Positions 53,769-62,491 are shown, counted from the stretch's first letter. The stretch is DNA of 64,000 nt from Micromonospora sp. WMMD812 (GCF_027497215.1 NZ_CP114904.1:6664501-6728500), one strand, 5' to 3'. Notes: a model not told the origin generated them from the letters alone. Numbers and translations are program-made.

Positions 53769-54296
53769 TCACAGGCCCTCCGCCCGGTCCTCGCCGAGGG
53801 CGGTCAGCCGGTCGCGCAGCCGGGACGCCTCGGCGGGCCGCAGCCCGGGCACCCGGGCGTCGCTGGCCGCCGCGGCGGTGTGCAACTGGACGGTCGCCAG
53901 GTCGAAGGCGCGTTCCAGCGGCCCGGCGCTGACGTCGACGAACTGCATCCGGGCGTACGGGACGATGGAGAGCCGCCGGACCAGCAGCCCGTGCCGGACC
54001 AGCAGGTCGTTCTCCCGCTCGGCGTAGCCCCAGGCGCGGACCGCCCGGACGATGGAGACGGCCCGGGCGGCGGTCAGCAGCAGGATGACAGCGAGACCCA
54101 GCCCGAACAGCCAGTGCCCGCTGAGCGCCCAACCGATCGTCACCGCGACCACGACGACGGCCACCAGCACGGCCAGCCGGACCAGCTCCACCCAGATCAG
54201 GTCCCGGGAGATCGGCTGCCAGCGTACGGTCTCCGGCCACGGCTCCAGCGGCCCGGCGGCGGCCGGCGGTGGCCCGGTGAATTCCGCTCCGCTCAC
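53769..54296 (-). CDS. bPH2-domain membrane protein (YdbS-like)
   Basis: Protein of 175 residues with two helices (VELVRLAVLVAVVVVAVTIG, then GLGLAVILLLTAARAV) and one bPH2 domain: LLVRHGLLVRRLSIVPYARM, QFVDVSAGPLERAFDL and ATVQLHTAAA. It lies 43 bp upstream of the larger bPH2 protein on the same strand, matching the YdbS-YdbT pair of other bacteria. GTG 54296 gives MSGAEFTGPPP. Role in membrane stress resistance is inferred. Confidence 0.85.
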   Translation of the reverse strand: MSGAEFTGPPPAAAGPLEPWPETVRWQPISRDLIWVELVRLAVLVAVVVVAVTIGWALSGHWLFGLGLAVILLLTAARAVSIVRAVRAWGYAERENDLLVRHGLLVRRLSIVPYARMQFVDVSAGPLERAFDLATVQLHTAAAASDARVPGLRPAEASRLRDRLTALGEDRAEGL

Positions 54297-54318
54297 CGCG
54301 GGGACCCGATCTGCGCGC

Positions 54319-54549
54319 TCACGCTTCGAGCGTAGGCGATCCGGACAGCGGCGCGACCGCACGAAGGAAGCCCCGGGTGTCGAGAAAGTCGCCGAGCGAC
54401 TCACGGTGCGCGTCGCACGCCAGCCAGGTCTTGCGGCGATCGGCGTCGTGCAGGCGTGGATTGTTCCACCGCAGCGCCCAGAGCGCCGGCGCGCGGCATC
54501 CCTTGGCCGAGCAGATCAGCGGCTCGTCAGCGGAAGAGGGACTGCTCAT
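54319..54549 (-). CDS. Small zinc-ribbon-like protein conserved in actinobacteria
   Basis: Protein of 76 residues. Two possible ligands at LICSAKGCRAPALWAL (C-x4-C) and two more in WLACDAHRESLGDFL (Cys, His) suggest a zinc site. The WNNPRLHDADRRKTW middle part is polar. I recall this small protein as widespread and of unknown function, sometimes misnamed as an acetone carboxylase subunit. ATG 54549. It lies 23 bp upstream of the bPH2 pair and could share their transcript. Confidence 0.75.
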   Translation of the reverse strand: MSSPSSADEPLICSAKGCRAPALWALRWNNPRLHDADRRKTWLACDAHRESLGDFLDTRGFLRAVAPLSGSPTLEA

Positions 54550-54790
54550 CCCGGCCAGTCTAGGGCGGCGGGACGCAGAGGTTGAGCGCCGGGCGGCCAC
54601 GGGGGGAGCCGCCCGGCGACGGGGTGAATCGTACACGCGGCGGACCGGTCCCTGTCCACCCCGTCTGTGGCGATTCGGCCGAGCAGGACGGCGTGGCGAA
54701 AATCGGGTTCTCCCCACCTCCGTACTCAGCCGGGCATGCGAGTCTTGTTAGGCACCACGCCGCGACAACCGATGATGCTGTGGAGGACCG

Positions 54791-55897
54791 GTGGCCCAGC
54801 CGACCACGCCCGACGCTCCGACCCCGAACGGGGCGGCCCCGCAGACGCCCGCGCCGGCGACCACACCCGCCGAGGACGCGACCCTGCTGGAGCGGGCGCT
54901 GTTCGAGATCAAGAAGGTGATCGTCGGTCAGGACCGGATGGTCGAGCGGATGGTCGTCGCGTTGCTCGCCCGCGGCCACTGCCTGCTGGAGGGGGTGCCC
55001 GGGGTGGCCAAGACCCTCGCGGTGGAGACCCTCGCCAAGGTCGTCGGCGGCTCGTTCGCCCGGGTGCAGTTCACTCCGGACCTGGTGCCGGCCGACATCA
55101 TGGGCACCCGCATCTACCGGCAGTCGAGCGAGAAGTTCGACGTCGAACTCGGTCCGGTGTTCGTCAACTTCCTGCTCGCCGACGAGATCAACCGGGCCCC
55201 GGCCAAGGTGCAGTCGGCCCTGCTGGAGGTGATGAGCGAGAAACAGGTGTCCATCGGCGGGGAGAGCCACAAGGTGCCGGATCCGTTCCTGGTGATGGCC
55301 ACCCAGAACCCGATCGAGCAGGAGGGCGTCTACCCGCTGCCGGAGGCGCAGCGGGACCGCTTCCTCATGAAGATCGTCGTGGGCTATCCGACCGATGCCG
55401 AGGAACGCGAGATCGTCTACCGGATGGGAGTGGCCGCGCCGGAGCCCGCCGCGGTGTTCACCAGCGCCGACCTGCTCGCGCTACAACGCAAGGCGGACCA
55501 GGTCTTCGTGCACAACGCGCTGGTGGACTACGCGGTCCGGCTGGTGCTCGCGACCCGCGCCCCGGCCGAGCACGGCATGCCGGACGTCGCGCAGCTGATC
55601 CAGTACGGCGCCAGCCCGCGGGCCTCGCTCGGGCTGGTGCGGGCCACCCGGGCGCTCGCGCTGCTGCGCGGCCGGGACTACGCGCTGCCGCAGGACGTCC
55701 AGGACATCGCCCCGGACATCCTGCGCCACCGTCTGGTGCTCAGCTACGACGCGCTCGCCGACGACGTGCCCGCCGACCACATCGTGCACCGGGTGATGGC
55801 CACGATCCCGCTGCCCTCGGTCGCGCCCCGGCAGCAGGCCTCGCCGACGCCGACCGCTCCGCCGCCGGGCGCCGGGTGGCCCGGGCCGCGCCCGTGA
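54791..55897 (+). CDS. MoxR-type AAA+ ATPase
   Basis: Protein of 368 residues. Pro/Thr/Ala-rich start, then the AAA+ core: Walker A LLEGVPGVAKTLAVE, Walker B NFLLADEINRAPAKVQ, sensor 1 in FLVMATQNPIEQEG, and the C-terminal lid with YGASPRASLGLVRATRALAL. MoxR ATPases act with VWA proteins as chaperones for maturation of protein complexes. GTG 54791 follows GGAGGA. The stop overlaps the DUF58 gene (GTGA). The next two genes supply the DUF58 and VWA partners, making the standard MoxR set. Confidence 0.93.
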   Translation: MAQPTTPDAPTPNGAAPQTPAPATTPAEDATLLERALFEIKKVIVGQDRMVERMVVALLARGHCLLEGVPGVAKTLAVETLAKVVGGSFARVQFTPDLVPADIMGTRIYRQSSEKFDVELGPVFVNFLLADEINRAPAKVQSALLEVMSEKQVSIGGESHKVPDPFLVMATQNPIEQEGVYPLPEAQRDRFLMKIVVGYPTDAEEREIVYRMGVAAPEPAAVFTSADLLALQRKADQVFVHNALVDYAVRLVLATRAPAEHGMPDVAQLIQYGASPRASLGLVRATRALALLRGRDYALPQDVQDIAPDILRHRLVLSYDALADDVPADHIVHRVMATIPLPSVAPRQQASPTPTAPPPGAGWPGPRP

Positions 55898-56871
55898 CCT
55901 CAGCCACCCCTCGCCCGGCCACCGGCGACCGCTCGGAGGCAGTGCTGTCCCGGCTGCAGCTGCTGGTCACCCGCAAGCTCGACGGCCTGCTCCAAGGGGA
56001 CTACGCCGGCCTGCTGCCCGGCCCGGGCAGCGAAGCGGGGGAGTCGCGCGAGTACCGGCCCGGGGACGACGTGCGCCGGATGGACTGGCCGGTCACCGCG
56101 CGCACCACCATGCCGCACGTCCGGCGGACCATCGCCGACCGGGAGTTGGAGACGTGGCTGGCGGTGGACCTCTCCGCGAGCCTGGACTTCGGCACCGGCC
56201 AGTGGCTCAAGCGGGACGTGGTCGTGGCCGCGGCGGCCGCGATCACCCACCTGACCGTCCGCGGCGGGAACCGGATCGGCGCGGTCGTCGGCACCGGCGG
56301 CGGCTCGACGCCACCGGCCGGGCGCCGCCGGATGCCGCCGGTCGCCGGGCCGGGGGTGCTGACTCGGCTGCCCGCCCGTTCCGGCCGCAAGGAGGCGCAG
56401 GGCCTGCTCCGGGCGATCGCCGGCACCGAGGTGCGGCCCGGCCGCAGCGACCTCGGCGCCCTGGTCGACATGCTCAACCGTCCGCCCCGGCGACGCGGCG
56501 TGGCGGTGGTCGTCTCCGACTTCCTCGCCCCGCCCACCCAGTGGGCCCGGCCGCTGCGCAAGCTGCGGGTACGCCACGACGTGCTGGCCGTCGAGGTGGT
56601 CGACCCGCGCGAGCTGGAACTGCCCGACGTCGGGGTGCTGCCGGTCGTCGACCCGGAGACGGGTGAGCTGCACGAGGTGCAGACCGCCGATCCTGGGCTG
56701 CGGCGCCGCTACGCCGAGGCGGCCGCCGCCCAGCGCGCGGAGATCTCCGCCGCGCTGCGCGCCGCCGGCACCGCCCACCTGCGCCTGCGTACCGACCGAG
56801 ACTGGCTGCTGGACATGGTGCGCTTCGTGGCCGCGCAGCGGCACGCCCGCACCCGGGGGACGACACGATGA
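55894..56871 (+). CDS. DUF58 (VWA-like) protein
   Basis: Protein of 325 residues with the DUF58 hallmark EYRPGDDVRRMDWPVTARTT near 55 and a VWA-like core beginning LAVDLSASLDFG (DxSxS metal-site motif). Soluble, with no anchor. Usual partner of MoxR ATPases. GTG 55894 overlaps the moxR stop, and its stop overlaps the VWA gene start (ATGA), so the three are translated together. A substrate-recruiting or structural role is assumed from the family. Confidence 0.92.
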   Translation: MTSATPRPATGDRSEAVLSRLQLLVTRKLDGLLQGDYAGLLPGPGSEAGESREYRPGDDVRRMDWPVTARTTMPHVRRTIADRELETWLAVDLSASLDFGTGQWLKRDVVVAAAAAITHLTVRGGNRIGAVVGTGGGSTPPAGRRRMPPVAGPGVLTRLPARSGRKEAQGLLRAIAGTEVRPGRSDLGALVDMLNRPPRRRGVAVVVSDFLAPPTQWARPLRKLRVRHDVLAVEVVDPRELELPDVGVLPVVDPETGELHEVQTADPGLRRRYAEAAAAQRAEISAALRAAGTAHLRLRTDRDWLLDMVRFVAAQRHARTRGTTR

Positions 56872-57818
56872 TCCGTTTTCTGCAACCGTGGTGGCTGCTG
56901 GCCGTGCTGCCGGTGCTCGCCCTCGCCGCGCTCTACGTCTGGCGGCAGCTGCACCGTCGGGCGTACGCGGTGCGCTTCACCAACGTGGACCTGCTGCGCA
57001 CCCTGGCGCCGAAGGGGCTGGGCTGGCGGCGACACGTCCCGGCGACCGCGTTCCTGCTCTGCCTGCTGGTGCTGTCCACCGCCCTGGCCCGTCCGGCGAT
57101 GGACACCAGGGAACCACTGGAACGGGCCACCGTCATGCTCGCCATCGACGTGTCCCTGTCGATGCAGGCCGACGACGTGGCGCCGAACCGGCTGGAGGCC
57201 GCGCAGGAGGCGGCCAAGCAGTTCGTCGCCGAGCTGCCGGAGACGTACAACCTGGGGCTGGTCTCGTTCGCCAAGTCGGCGAACGTGCTGGTGCCGCCGA
57301 GCAAGGACCGGGAGGCGGTGACCAGCGCGATCGACGGGCTGGTGCTGGCCGAGGCGACCGCGACCGGTGAGGCCGTCTTCACCTGCCTGGAGGCGATCCG
57401 GTCGGTGCCCGCCGACGGCGCCGCCGGGATGCCGCCGGCGCGGATCGTGCTGCTCTCCGACGGCTACCGGACCTCGGGCCGATCGGTGGAGGAGGCGGCG
57501 GCCGCCGCACAGGCGGCGAACGTGCCGGTCTCCACGATCGCGTTCGGCACCGACGGCGGTCAGGTGGACATCGGCGGCCAGTTGCAACGGGTGCCGGTCG
57601 ACCGGCTGGCCCTGGCGGAGCTGGCCGAGACGACCGAGGGCTACTTCTACGAGGCGGCCTCGGTGAGCGAGCTGAAGCAGGTCTACCAGGACATGGGCAG
57701 CTCGATCGGGTTCCGCACCGAGCCGCGTGAGGTGACCCAGTGGTACGCCGGGGTGGCGCTGCTGCTCGCGCTCTTCGCCGGGGCGCTCAGCCTGCTCTGG
57801 TCGTCCCGGATGCTGTGA
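56868..57818 (+). CDS. BatA-like VWA domain membrane protein
   Basis: Protein of 316 residues with an N-terminal helix pair (LQPWWLLAVLPVLALAALYV and a second helix near 60-75), a VWA domain with MLAIDVSLSMQADDV (MIDAS) and VSFAKSANVL, and a last helix (WYAGVALLLALFAGALSLLW). In other bacteria BatA acts with MoxR and DUF58 proteins in envelope stress resistance. The operon here has one such VWA gene and no BatB-E. ATG 56868. Confidence 0.92.
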   Translation: MIRFLQPWWLLAVLPVLALAALYVWRQLHRRAYAVRFTNVDLLRTLAPKGLGWRRHVPATAFLLCLLVLSTALARPAMDTREPLERATVMLAIDVSLSMQADDVAPNRLEAAQEAAKQFVAELPETYNLGLVSFAKSANVLVPPSKDREAVTSAIDGLVLAEATATGEAVFTCLEAIRSVPADGAAGMPPARIVLLSDGYRTSGRSVEEAAAAAQAANVPVSTIAFGTDGGQVDIGGQLQRVPVDRLALAELAETTEGYFYEAASVSELKQVYQDMGSSIGFRTEPREVTQWYAGVALLLALFAGALSLLWSSRML

Positions 57819-57904
57819 CGGCCGGCCGCCCTCGCGGCCGGCCGGCGGATGGTCGGCCGGCCGCGAGCGCGGCGGGTCGGTGACGGGGTGGTCGGTGACC
57901 GGGG

Positions 57905-57985
57905 TCAGTGGCCAGCGAGCACGAAGATGACGGCCACCCAGACGGCGGCGAGGGTGAAGCCCAACGGGGCGATGTAGCGGCTCAT
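57905..57985 (-). CDS. 26-residue single-pass membrane protein
   Basis: Short frame beginning MSRYIAPLGFTLAAVW and continuing as one hydrophobic helix to FVLAGH. The ATG at 57985 has GGAG 6 nt upstream, a well-placed ribosome site. It is antisense to no other gene. A helix of this length, with short ends and a good start, is consistent with a real mini-protein. It is preceded by a structured region with a leader frame (58161-58227) and a hairpin (58041-58065). Function unknown. Confidence 0.55.
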   Translation of the reverse strand: MSRYIAPLGFTLAAVWVAVIFVLAGH

Positions 57986-58040
57986 GGACGGCTCCGAGTG
58001 GCGACTGGGGGTGGATCAGGACGCGCACACGAAGTCGTGA

Positions 58041-58065
58041 CCGGGCGGCTCCCGGGGCCGCCCGG
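58041..58065 (-). terminator. Terminator- or attenuator-like hairpin
   Basis: 9-bp perfect stem CCGGGCGGC/GCCGCCCGG (58041-58049, 58057-58065) with a 7-nt loop. It lies between the leader frame and the 26-residue gene on the minus strand, where it could attenuate, or it may end the MoxR operon from the plus strand. Confidence 0.5.
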
Positions 58066-58160
58066 GCATCGGACGGCGCACGCCGCGACCCCCGGCGGAC
58101 GACCGGAGACGGGGACGTGCGGGAGCGGAGCTGGGTCAGCTCACCTGCTGCAGCCGTGGC

Positions 58161-58214
58161 TCAGCGGGGCTGACGATCGGCCCGGCCACGACTGGGAGGA
58201 TCGCTATCTCGCAC
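58161..58214 (-). CDS. Putative 17-residue leader peptide
   Basis: GTG at 58214 with AGGAGG 8 nt upstream opens a short frame (MRDSDPPSRGRADRQPR) ending at 58161. The ribosome site and start codon are inside the hairpin 58195-58227. No run of a single amino acid typical of amino-acid leader peptides is visible. Treated as a candidate only. Confidence 0.35.
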   Translation of the reverse strand: MRDSDPPSRGRADRQPR

Positions 58215-58227
58215 AGCGATCACCTCC
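58195..58227 (-). promoter_or_regulatory. Hairpin covering a ribosome site and start codon
   Basis: On the minus strand GGAG-GT-GATCGCT pairs with AGCGATC-CTCC around a 9-nt loop that holds the GTG. Sequestration of AGGAGG would make translation of the leader conditional. The 314 bp from 57986 to 58299 contain this, the hairpin 58041-58065 and little else. Confidence 0.5.
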
Positions 58228-58299
58228 TGCGGTCGGGCGGGGCCGGAACGTCGATCATCGTACACCCGGAGGAGGGCAACCGCGCACTCGGCCGACCGG

Positions 58300-59442
58300 T
58301 CACCGCACCCCCTCCCGGGGGGTGGACCCGACCCGATCCGGGCGGCCGGGAACGCCCGGCCGGCGTGCCCCGTCAGGGAGCCGTCCGGGCCGTCGCCGGG
58401 CGACCAGCCCCGCCAGCACGAGCGCGAGGATCGGCAGCCAGCAGAGGCGCGCGACCAGCCAGCCCGGGCCGTCCGGCGCGGTGTGCAGCCCGGGCAGCGT
58501 CGCGCCGGTGCGGGCGGCGAGCGCGGTGACCCCGACCAGCACCGGCTGGTGCCACAGGTAGATCCGCATGGCGTGCCGGTTGACCGCCTCCACCGCCCTG
58601 GCCGGGCCCGGGCGGGCGGTCAGCCGGAGCAGGGCCGGGCGGGCGAGCATCCCCAGCCCGACCTGGGCGACGGCCAGGGCCACCGCGACGAGCGTGGGCG
58701 GGTTCAGGTTGGACATCGCCGCGCCGGGCACCCCGACGGCGCTGGCCGGGTAGCCGGCGGCGATCAGGGCGGCGAGCCCGGCCGCCCCGCCCAGCGCGAG
58801 TCCGGCCGCCGCCCGCCGCCCGGTCAGCCGGCCGTCGGCGTGCGCCAATCCGAGCAGGTAGGGCACCCCCCACGCGGCCAGCAGGCTGACCGGCAGCAGG
58901 CCGCCCGCCGGCGGCAGCAGCCGGGCCGCCAGGTCCGTCCCGGCCACCGCCGCGACCGCCGGCGCGGCGCACCACCACGGACCCCACCGGCGTACGGCGG
59001 CGCGCAGCGGGCCGGTCAGCGCCATCAGGGCGCAGAGCGGCAGCAGGAACCACAGCGGGCTCACCGCCAGCGTCAGAGCGACCGCGAGGGTGTCGTCCGG
59101 CGTGCCGGCGACGGTGGCGACCAGCAGCACCGCGGCGCCGGTGCCGAGCAGCGCGACGGTGGGCAGCACCAGCCGGCGCAGCCGGTGGGTGAGCCAGCGA
59201 CCCGCGCCGGCCCGGTGCCGGGCGGCGGAGCGGGCCGAGGCGTACCCGGCGGTGAAGTAGAACAGACCGAGGGTCTGCAGGAGCCAGGTCGCCGGTGCCA
59301 GGGCGGGCATCGCGGCGAGCGGGCTGGCCTGGTGCAGTGACCCGTCGGGGGCGAGCACCAGGCCCGTCACCAGCCAGTGCCCGAGCACCACCCCGCCGAT
59401 GGCGTACCCGCGCAGCGCGTCGACCGCCCGGTCCCGCCTCAC
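58300..59442 (-). CDS. Acyltransferase family 3 membrane protein
   Basis: Protein of 380 residues with about ten hydrophobic helices. The start DALRGYAIGGVVLGHWLVTG is the acyltransferase-3 signature with the active His in LGHW. Near the end RHAMRIYLWHQPVLVG is the second typical segment. Such enzymes move acyl groups onto sugars, lipids or antibiotics at the membrane. GTG 59442 overlaps the stop of the upstream hydrolase gene (GTGA). The pair could acylate and deacylate an exported molecule, but nothing fixes the substrate. Confidence 0.88.
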   Translation of the reverse strand: MRRDRAVDALRGYAIGGVVLGHWLVTGLVLAPDGSLHQASPLAAMPALAPATWLLQTLGLFYFTAGYASARSAARHRAGAGRWLTHRLRRLVLPTVALLGTGAAVLLVATVAGTPDDTLAVALTLAVSPLWFLLPLCALMALTGPLRAAVRRWGPWWCAAPAVAAVAGTDLAARLLPPAGGLLPVSLLAAWGVPYLLGLAHADGRLTGRRAAAGLALGGAAGLAALIAAGYPASAVGVPGAAMSNLNPPTLVAVALAVAQVGLGMLARPALLRLTARPGPARAVEAVNRHAMRIYLWHQPVLVGVTALAARTGATLPGLHTAPDGPGWLVARLCWLPILALVLAGLVARRRPGRLPDGARRPGVPGRPDRVGSTPREGVR

Positions 59443-60359
59443 CGGGTCACCCCCGCGTCGACCGCGCCGGTGCGTGTCCCGTCGGTCGTGCCGATGAGCA
59501 CCACCGACGCGAGCGCGGTCAGGGTCGCGCTGCCCGGGACGAGGTAGCCGTCGTGTCCGTGGACGCCGTCCACCGGCAGGGTGCGGGCGCCGAAGGCCGG
59601 GTCGGCGGGCCGCCGGCCGTGTCCCAGGCCGGGCAGGCGCACCGGTGGTACCCGGCGGATCCAGTCGTCCGGCGCCTCCGCCGCCCAGACCCGCCGCCCG
59701 CCGAGGGCCGCCGCCCGGTCCACCCCGACGCCCACTCCGCCGAGCGTCACCACGTCGGTGACCTGCGCCGGCGCGCCGGCCGCGGCGAGCCCCACCACCA
59801 GCGCACCGTAGCTGTGCCCGGCCAGCGTCACGCTGGCGGCCGGGCGGTGCGCGGCCAACCCGCGCAGCAGTGCGCGCAGCGCGACGGCGCCGCAGCGCGC
59901 GTCCGCCGGCCCGGCCGCCGCGAGCACCCCGTCCGGCGGGTCGTAGCCGAGCCAGGCCAGCACCGCCACCCGCGCGTGCGGGGCGGCCGCCCGCAGCGCG
60001 CGGTACAGCTCGCCGGCCTGCACCGCCGGGGCGCGTCGGGCGACCCCGCCGAGCCCCCGGTCGAAGTCGCGCAACGTGCTGCCCACGCCGGGCACCAGCA
60101 CCACGATTCGGTCCGCGGTGGCGAGGTCGCCCCGGACCTCCACGGCCCGGCCGTCGCCGTGCGGGTCGAACAGCAGGAACCGCCGGCCGTCGGCGGCCCA
60201 GTCGGCGTACGGCGGGCCGGCCGCCCGCATCGCCGCCGCGGTGGCCGGGTATGCCTCGACGAAGCCGGCCGCCGTGACCGGCTCCGGCCGGGCGGGCAGG
60301 ACCAGCCCGACGCCGAGCAGGGCGGCGAGTGTGGCCCGCGCGGGGGCTCTCCAGTGCAT
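59439..60359 (-). CDS. Secreted alpha/beta hydrolase (DUF1023-like)
   Basis: Protein of 306 residues with a signal peptide (MHWRAPARATLAALLGVG, to ~30). Core: VVLVPGVGSTLRDFDRGLGG, VAVLAWLGYDPPDGVL and nucleophile elbow VTLAGHSYGALVVGLAA, with a late VHGHDGYLV supplying the His. Matches actinobacterial DUF1023 hydrolases, whose natural substrate is unknown. ATG 60359 has GGAAGG upstream. Co-transcribed with the acyltransferase. Confidence 0.85.
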   Translation of the reverse strand: MHWRAPARATLAALLGVGLVLPARPEPVTAAGFVEAYPATAAAMRAAGPPYADWAADGRRFLLFDPHGDGRAVEVRGDLATADRIVVLVPGVGSTLRDFDRGLGGVARRAPAVQAGELYRALRAAAPHARVAVLAWLGYDPPDGVLAAAGPADARCGAVALRALLRGLAAHRPAASVTLAGHSYGALVVGLAAAGAPAQVTDVVTLGGVGVGVDRAAALGGRRVWAAEAPDDWIRRVPPVRLPGLGHGRRPADPAFGARTLPVDGVHGHDGYLVPGSATLTALASVVLIGTTDGTRTGAVDAGVTR

Positions 60360-60457
60360 CGCGTGCTCCCTTCCGGATGATCCGGGAAGGAGAGTGCGGT
60401 GGGAGCCGGGCCGGCGGCGTCACCCCGGGGAGCGGTTCCGGACCCGCTACCGCGGGG

Positions 60458-61120
60458 CTACCCGCCGGCGGCGACCAGACCCGTCTCGTAGGCGAGCACC
60501 ACCGCCTGGGCCCGGTCGCGCAGGTGCAGCTTGGCGAGGATCCGCCCGACGTGGGTCTTCACGGTCTGCTCGGCGACGACCAGGTCGGCGGCGATCTCCT
60601 GGTTGGAGCGACCCCGGGCGATCAGCCGCAGCACCTCGGTCTCCCGTGGGGTCAGCCCGGCCAGCTCGGTCGGGCGGGCCCGACGCCGCTCCGGCCGCGC
60701 CGCGAACTCCGCGATCAGCCGGCGCGTCACCGCCGGGGCGAGCAGCGCGTCGCCGGAGGCGACCACCCGGACCGCGTGCACCAGCTCGGCTGCCGGCGCG
60801 TCCTTGAGCAGGAACCCGCTGGCGCCGGCGCGCAGCGCCTCGTAGACGTAGTCGTCCAGGTCGAAGGTGGTGAGGATGAGCACCCGTGGCCGGTCCGCCG
60901 GCCGGTCGCCGAGGAGCTGCCGGGTGGCGGCAAGCCCGTCCAGGACCGGCATCCGCACGTCCATCAGCACCACGTCCGGGTCGAGCCGGCGGGCCGCGGC
61001 GACCGCCTGCGCGCCGTCCGCGGCGTCGCCCACCACCACCAGGTCCGGCTGGGCGGCCAGCAGCGCGCCGAAGCCCTCCCGCACCATCGCCTGGTCGTCG
61101 GCGATCAGCACCCGGATCAT
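60458..61120 (-). CDS. NarL/LuxR-type response regulator
   Basis: Protein of 220 residues. Receiver: IADDQAMVREGFG, phospho-Asp in VVLMDVRMPVLDGL, Thr in LILTTFDLDDYVYEAL, Lys in GFLLKDAPAAELV. C-terminal LuxR helix-turn-helix: LTPRETEVLRLIARGRSNQE and VKTHVGRILAKLHLRDR. Likely activator or repressor responding to the upstream kinase, whose stop overlaps its start (ATGA). Target genes unknown; the adjacent hydrolase/acyltransferase operon is a candidate. Confidence 0.94.
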   Translation of the reverse strand: MIRVLIADDQAMVREGFGALLAAQPDLVVVGDAADGAQAVAAARRLDPDVVLMDVRMPVLDGLAATRQLLGDRPADRPRVLILTTFDLDDYVYEALRAGASGFLLKDAPAAELVHAVRVVASGDALLAPAVTRRLIAEFAARPERRRARPTELAGLTPRETEVLRLIARGRSNQEIAADLVVAEQTVKTHVGRILAKLHLRDRAQAVVLAYETGLVAAGG

Positions 61121-62340
61121 CGCTCCCCGTCCTTCCGGTCCCAGGGCAGCAGCGCGTCCACCGCGTAGCCGCCGTCGTCGGTCGGTCCGGCGGTGAACGT
61201 ACCGCCGAGGGAGACGGCCCGCTCCCGCATGCCGGTCAGCCCGTGCCCGCCGCCCCGCCCGGCCGGTCCCGGCGTGCCGCCGCCGTTGACCACGCGTACG
61301 GCCAGCTCGCCGTCGCGGGCGCGTAGCGTGACGCGCACCGCGGCGCCGGCGGCGTGGCGGGCCGCGTTGGCCAGCCCCTCCTGGACGATCCGGTAGGCGG
61401 CCAGGCCCACCGGCGCCGGCGGCTCGGTGGGAACGTCGCTGTCCAGGGTCACCGCCATGCCCGCCCGTTCGGCGGACTCGACCAGCGCGGGCAGCTCCGC
61501 GAGGCCGGGCTGCGGTGCGGTCCGCGCGTCCTCCGACTCGCTGCGCAGCACGCCGAGCAGCCGGCGCATGTCGGTCAGCGCCGCGCGGGCGGAGTCGGCG
61601 ATGGCGCTGAACTCGGCGCGCGCCGGCTCGGGCACCGCGTCCAGCCGGTACGGCGCGGTCTCCGCCCGTACCGCGAGCATCGACATGTGGTGGGCGACCA
61701 CGTCGTGCAACTCCCGGGCGATCCGGGTGCGCTCCTCCAGCACCGCCCGGCGGGCCTTCTCCAGCTCGCTCAGCTCGGCCTGCTCGGCCAGGGCGCGACG
61801 GGTGCTGACGGTGCGCCCCACCAGGTCACCGAGGAGGAGGAGCACCAGGAACAGCAGGCAGATGCCGACCTGGATGTTCGGCGAGACGAAGATCCAGACC
61901 GGGACGAGGCTGAACAGCCCGACCCAGGCCAGCACGGCCCGGTCGACCCGCGCGGCCACGACGGTCAGCACCACGAAAATGATCAGGATCTGGGTGGGGC
62001 TCCATGGCCAGTCGTCCGTCGGGCGCCGGTTGAACGTGCCGAACAACTGCCCGAGGAACATGATCCGCCAGGCCCACAGCGGCCGGGCCAGCAGGAGCGG
62101 CAGCGGTGCGACGGTGAGGACCGCGAGCAGCCATGCGGTGGCGACGGGCAGCTTCCGCGAGTCGAGCAGGAACTGCGCGGTGATCAGGGTCAGCGCGACC
62201 AGCGCGAGCAGCCCGACCGTCCGGGCGACCGCGGCCGCCCGGGTCCAGCGCCGCAGCGATAGCCGGACCGCCGGGTAGTCCGGCCCGGCGACGGTGCGGC
62301 GCAGGGCGGCCAGGGCGCCAAGCAGGTGACGGCGGTCCAC
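61117..62340 (-). CDS. NarL-type sensor histidine kinase (HisKA_3)
   Basis: Protein of 407 residues. Five or six helices in the first ~190 residues (LLALVALTLITAQFLLDS, GICLLFLVLLLLGDLVG and others) with almost no periplasmic loop, suggesting a membrane-embedded sensor. Phospho-His in RTRIARELHDVVAHHMSMLA, N-box GLAAYRIVQEGLANAARHA, G-box GGHGLTGMRERAVSLGG. Start set at GTG 62340, which begins VDRRHLLGALAAL; an earlier GTG (62409) is possible and neither has an ideal ribosome site. Operon with the response regulator. Confidence 0.9.
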   Translation of the reverse strand: MDRRHLLGALAALRRTVAGPDYPAVRLSLRRWTRAAAVARTVGLLALVALTLITAQFLLDSRKLPVATAWLLAVLTVAPLPLLLARPLWAWRIMFLGQLFGTFNRRPTDDWPWSPTQILIIFVVLTVVAARVDRAVLAWVGLFSLVPVWIFVSPNIQVGICLLFLVLLLLGDLVGRTVSTRRALAEQAELSELEKARRAVLEERTRIARELHDVVAHHMSMLAVRAETAPYRLDAVPEPARAEFSAIADSARAALTDMRRLLGVLRSESEDARTAPQPGLAELPALVESAERAGMAVTLDSDVPTEPPAPVGLAAYRIVQEGLANAARHAAGAAVRVTLRARDGELAVRVVNGGGTPGPAGRGGGHGLTGMRERAVSLGGTFTAGPTDDGGYAVDALLPWDRKDGER

Positions 62341-62434
62341 CCTCCGCAGGGTAGTTCGGCGGGGCGGTCGGGTCGTGCCCCCGCAGGGTGATCTACCGGG
62401 GCGTACCACGGTATGAGGTCGGGGCGGTTAGTGA

Positions 62435-62448
62435 TTACCCTGCGGTAA
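62435..62448. promoter_or_regulatory. Inverted repeat in the fabG-fabI promoter region
   Basis: TTACC-CTGC-GGTAA lies between a possible -35 (TTAGTG, 62428) and -10 (TAGTCT, 62453-62458) before fabG. It is placed like an operator. Confidence 0.45.
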
Positions 62449-62491
62449 CGCCTAGTCTCCAAGCCGCAGCGATCTTTGGAGAGGAACCACC

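Noticed and set aside
58300..60423. One 707-codon frame spanning the acyltransferase and hydrolase region
   Set aside because: Only its last 380 codons encode the acyltransferase; the first part is an out-of-frame reading of the hydrolase gene.
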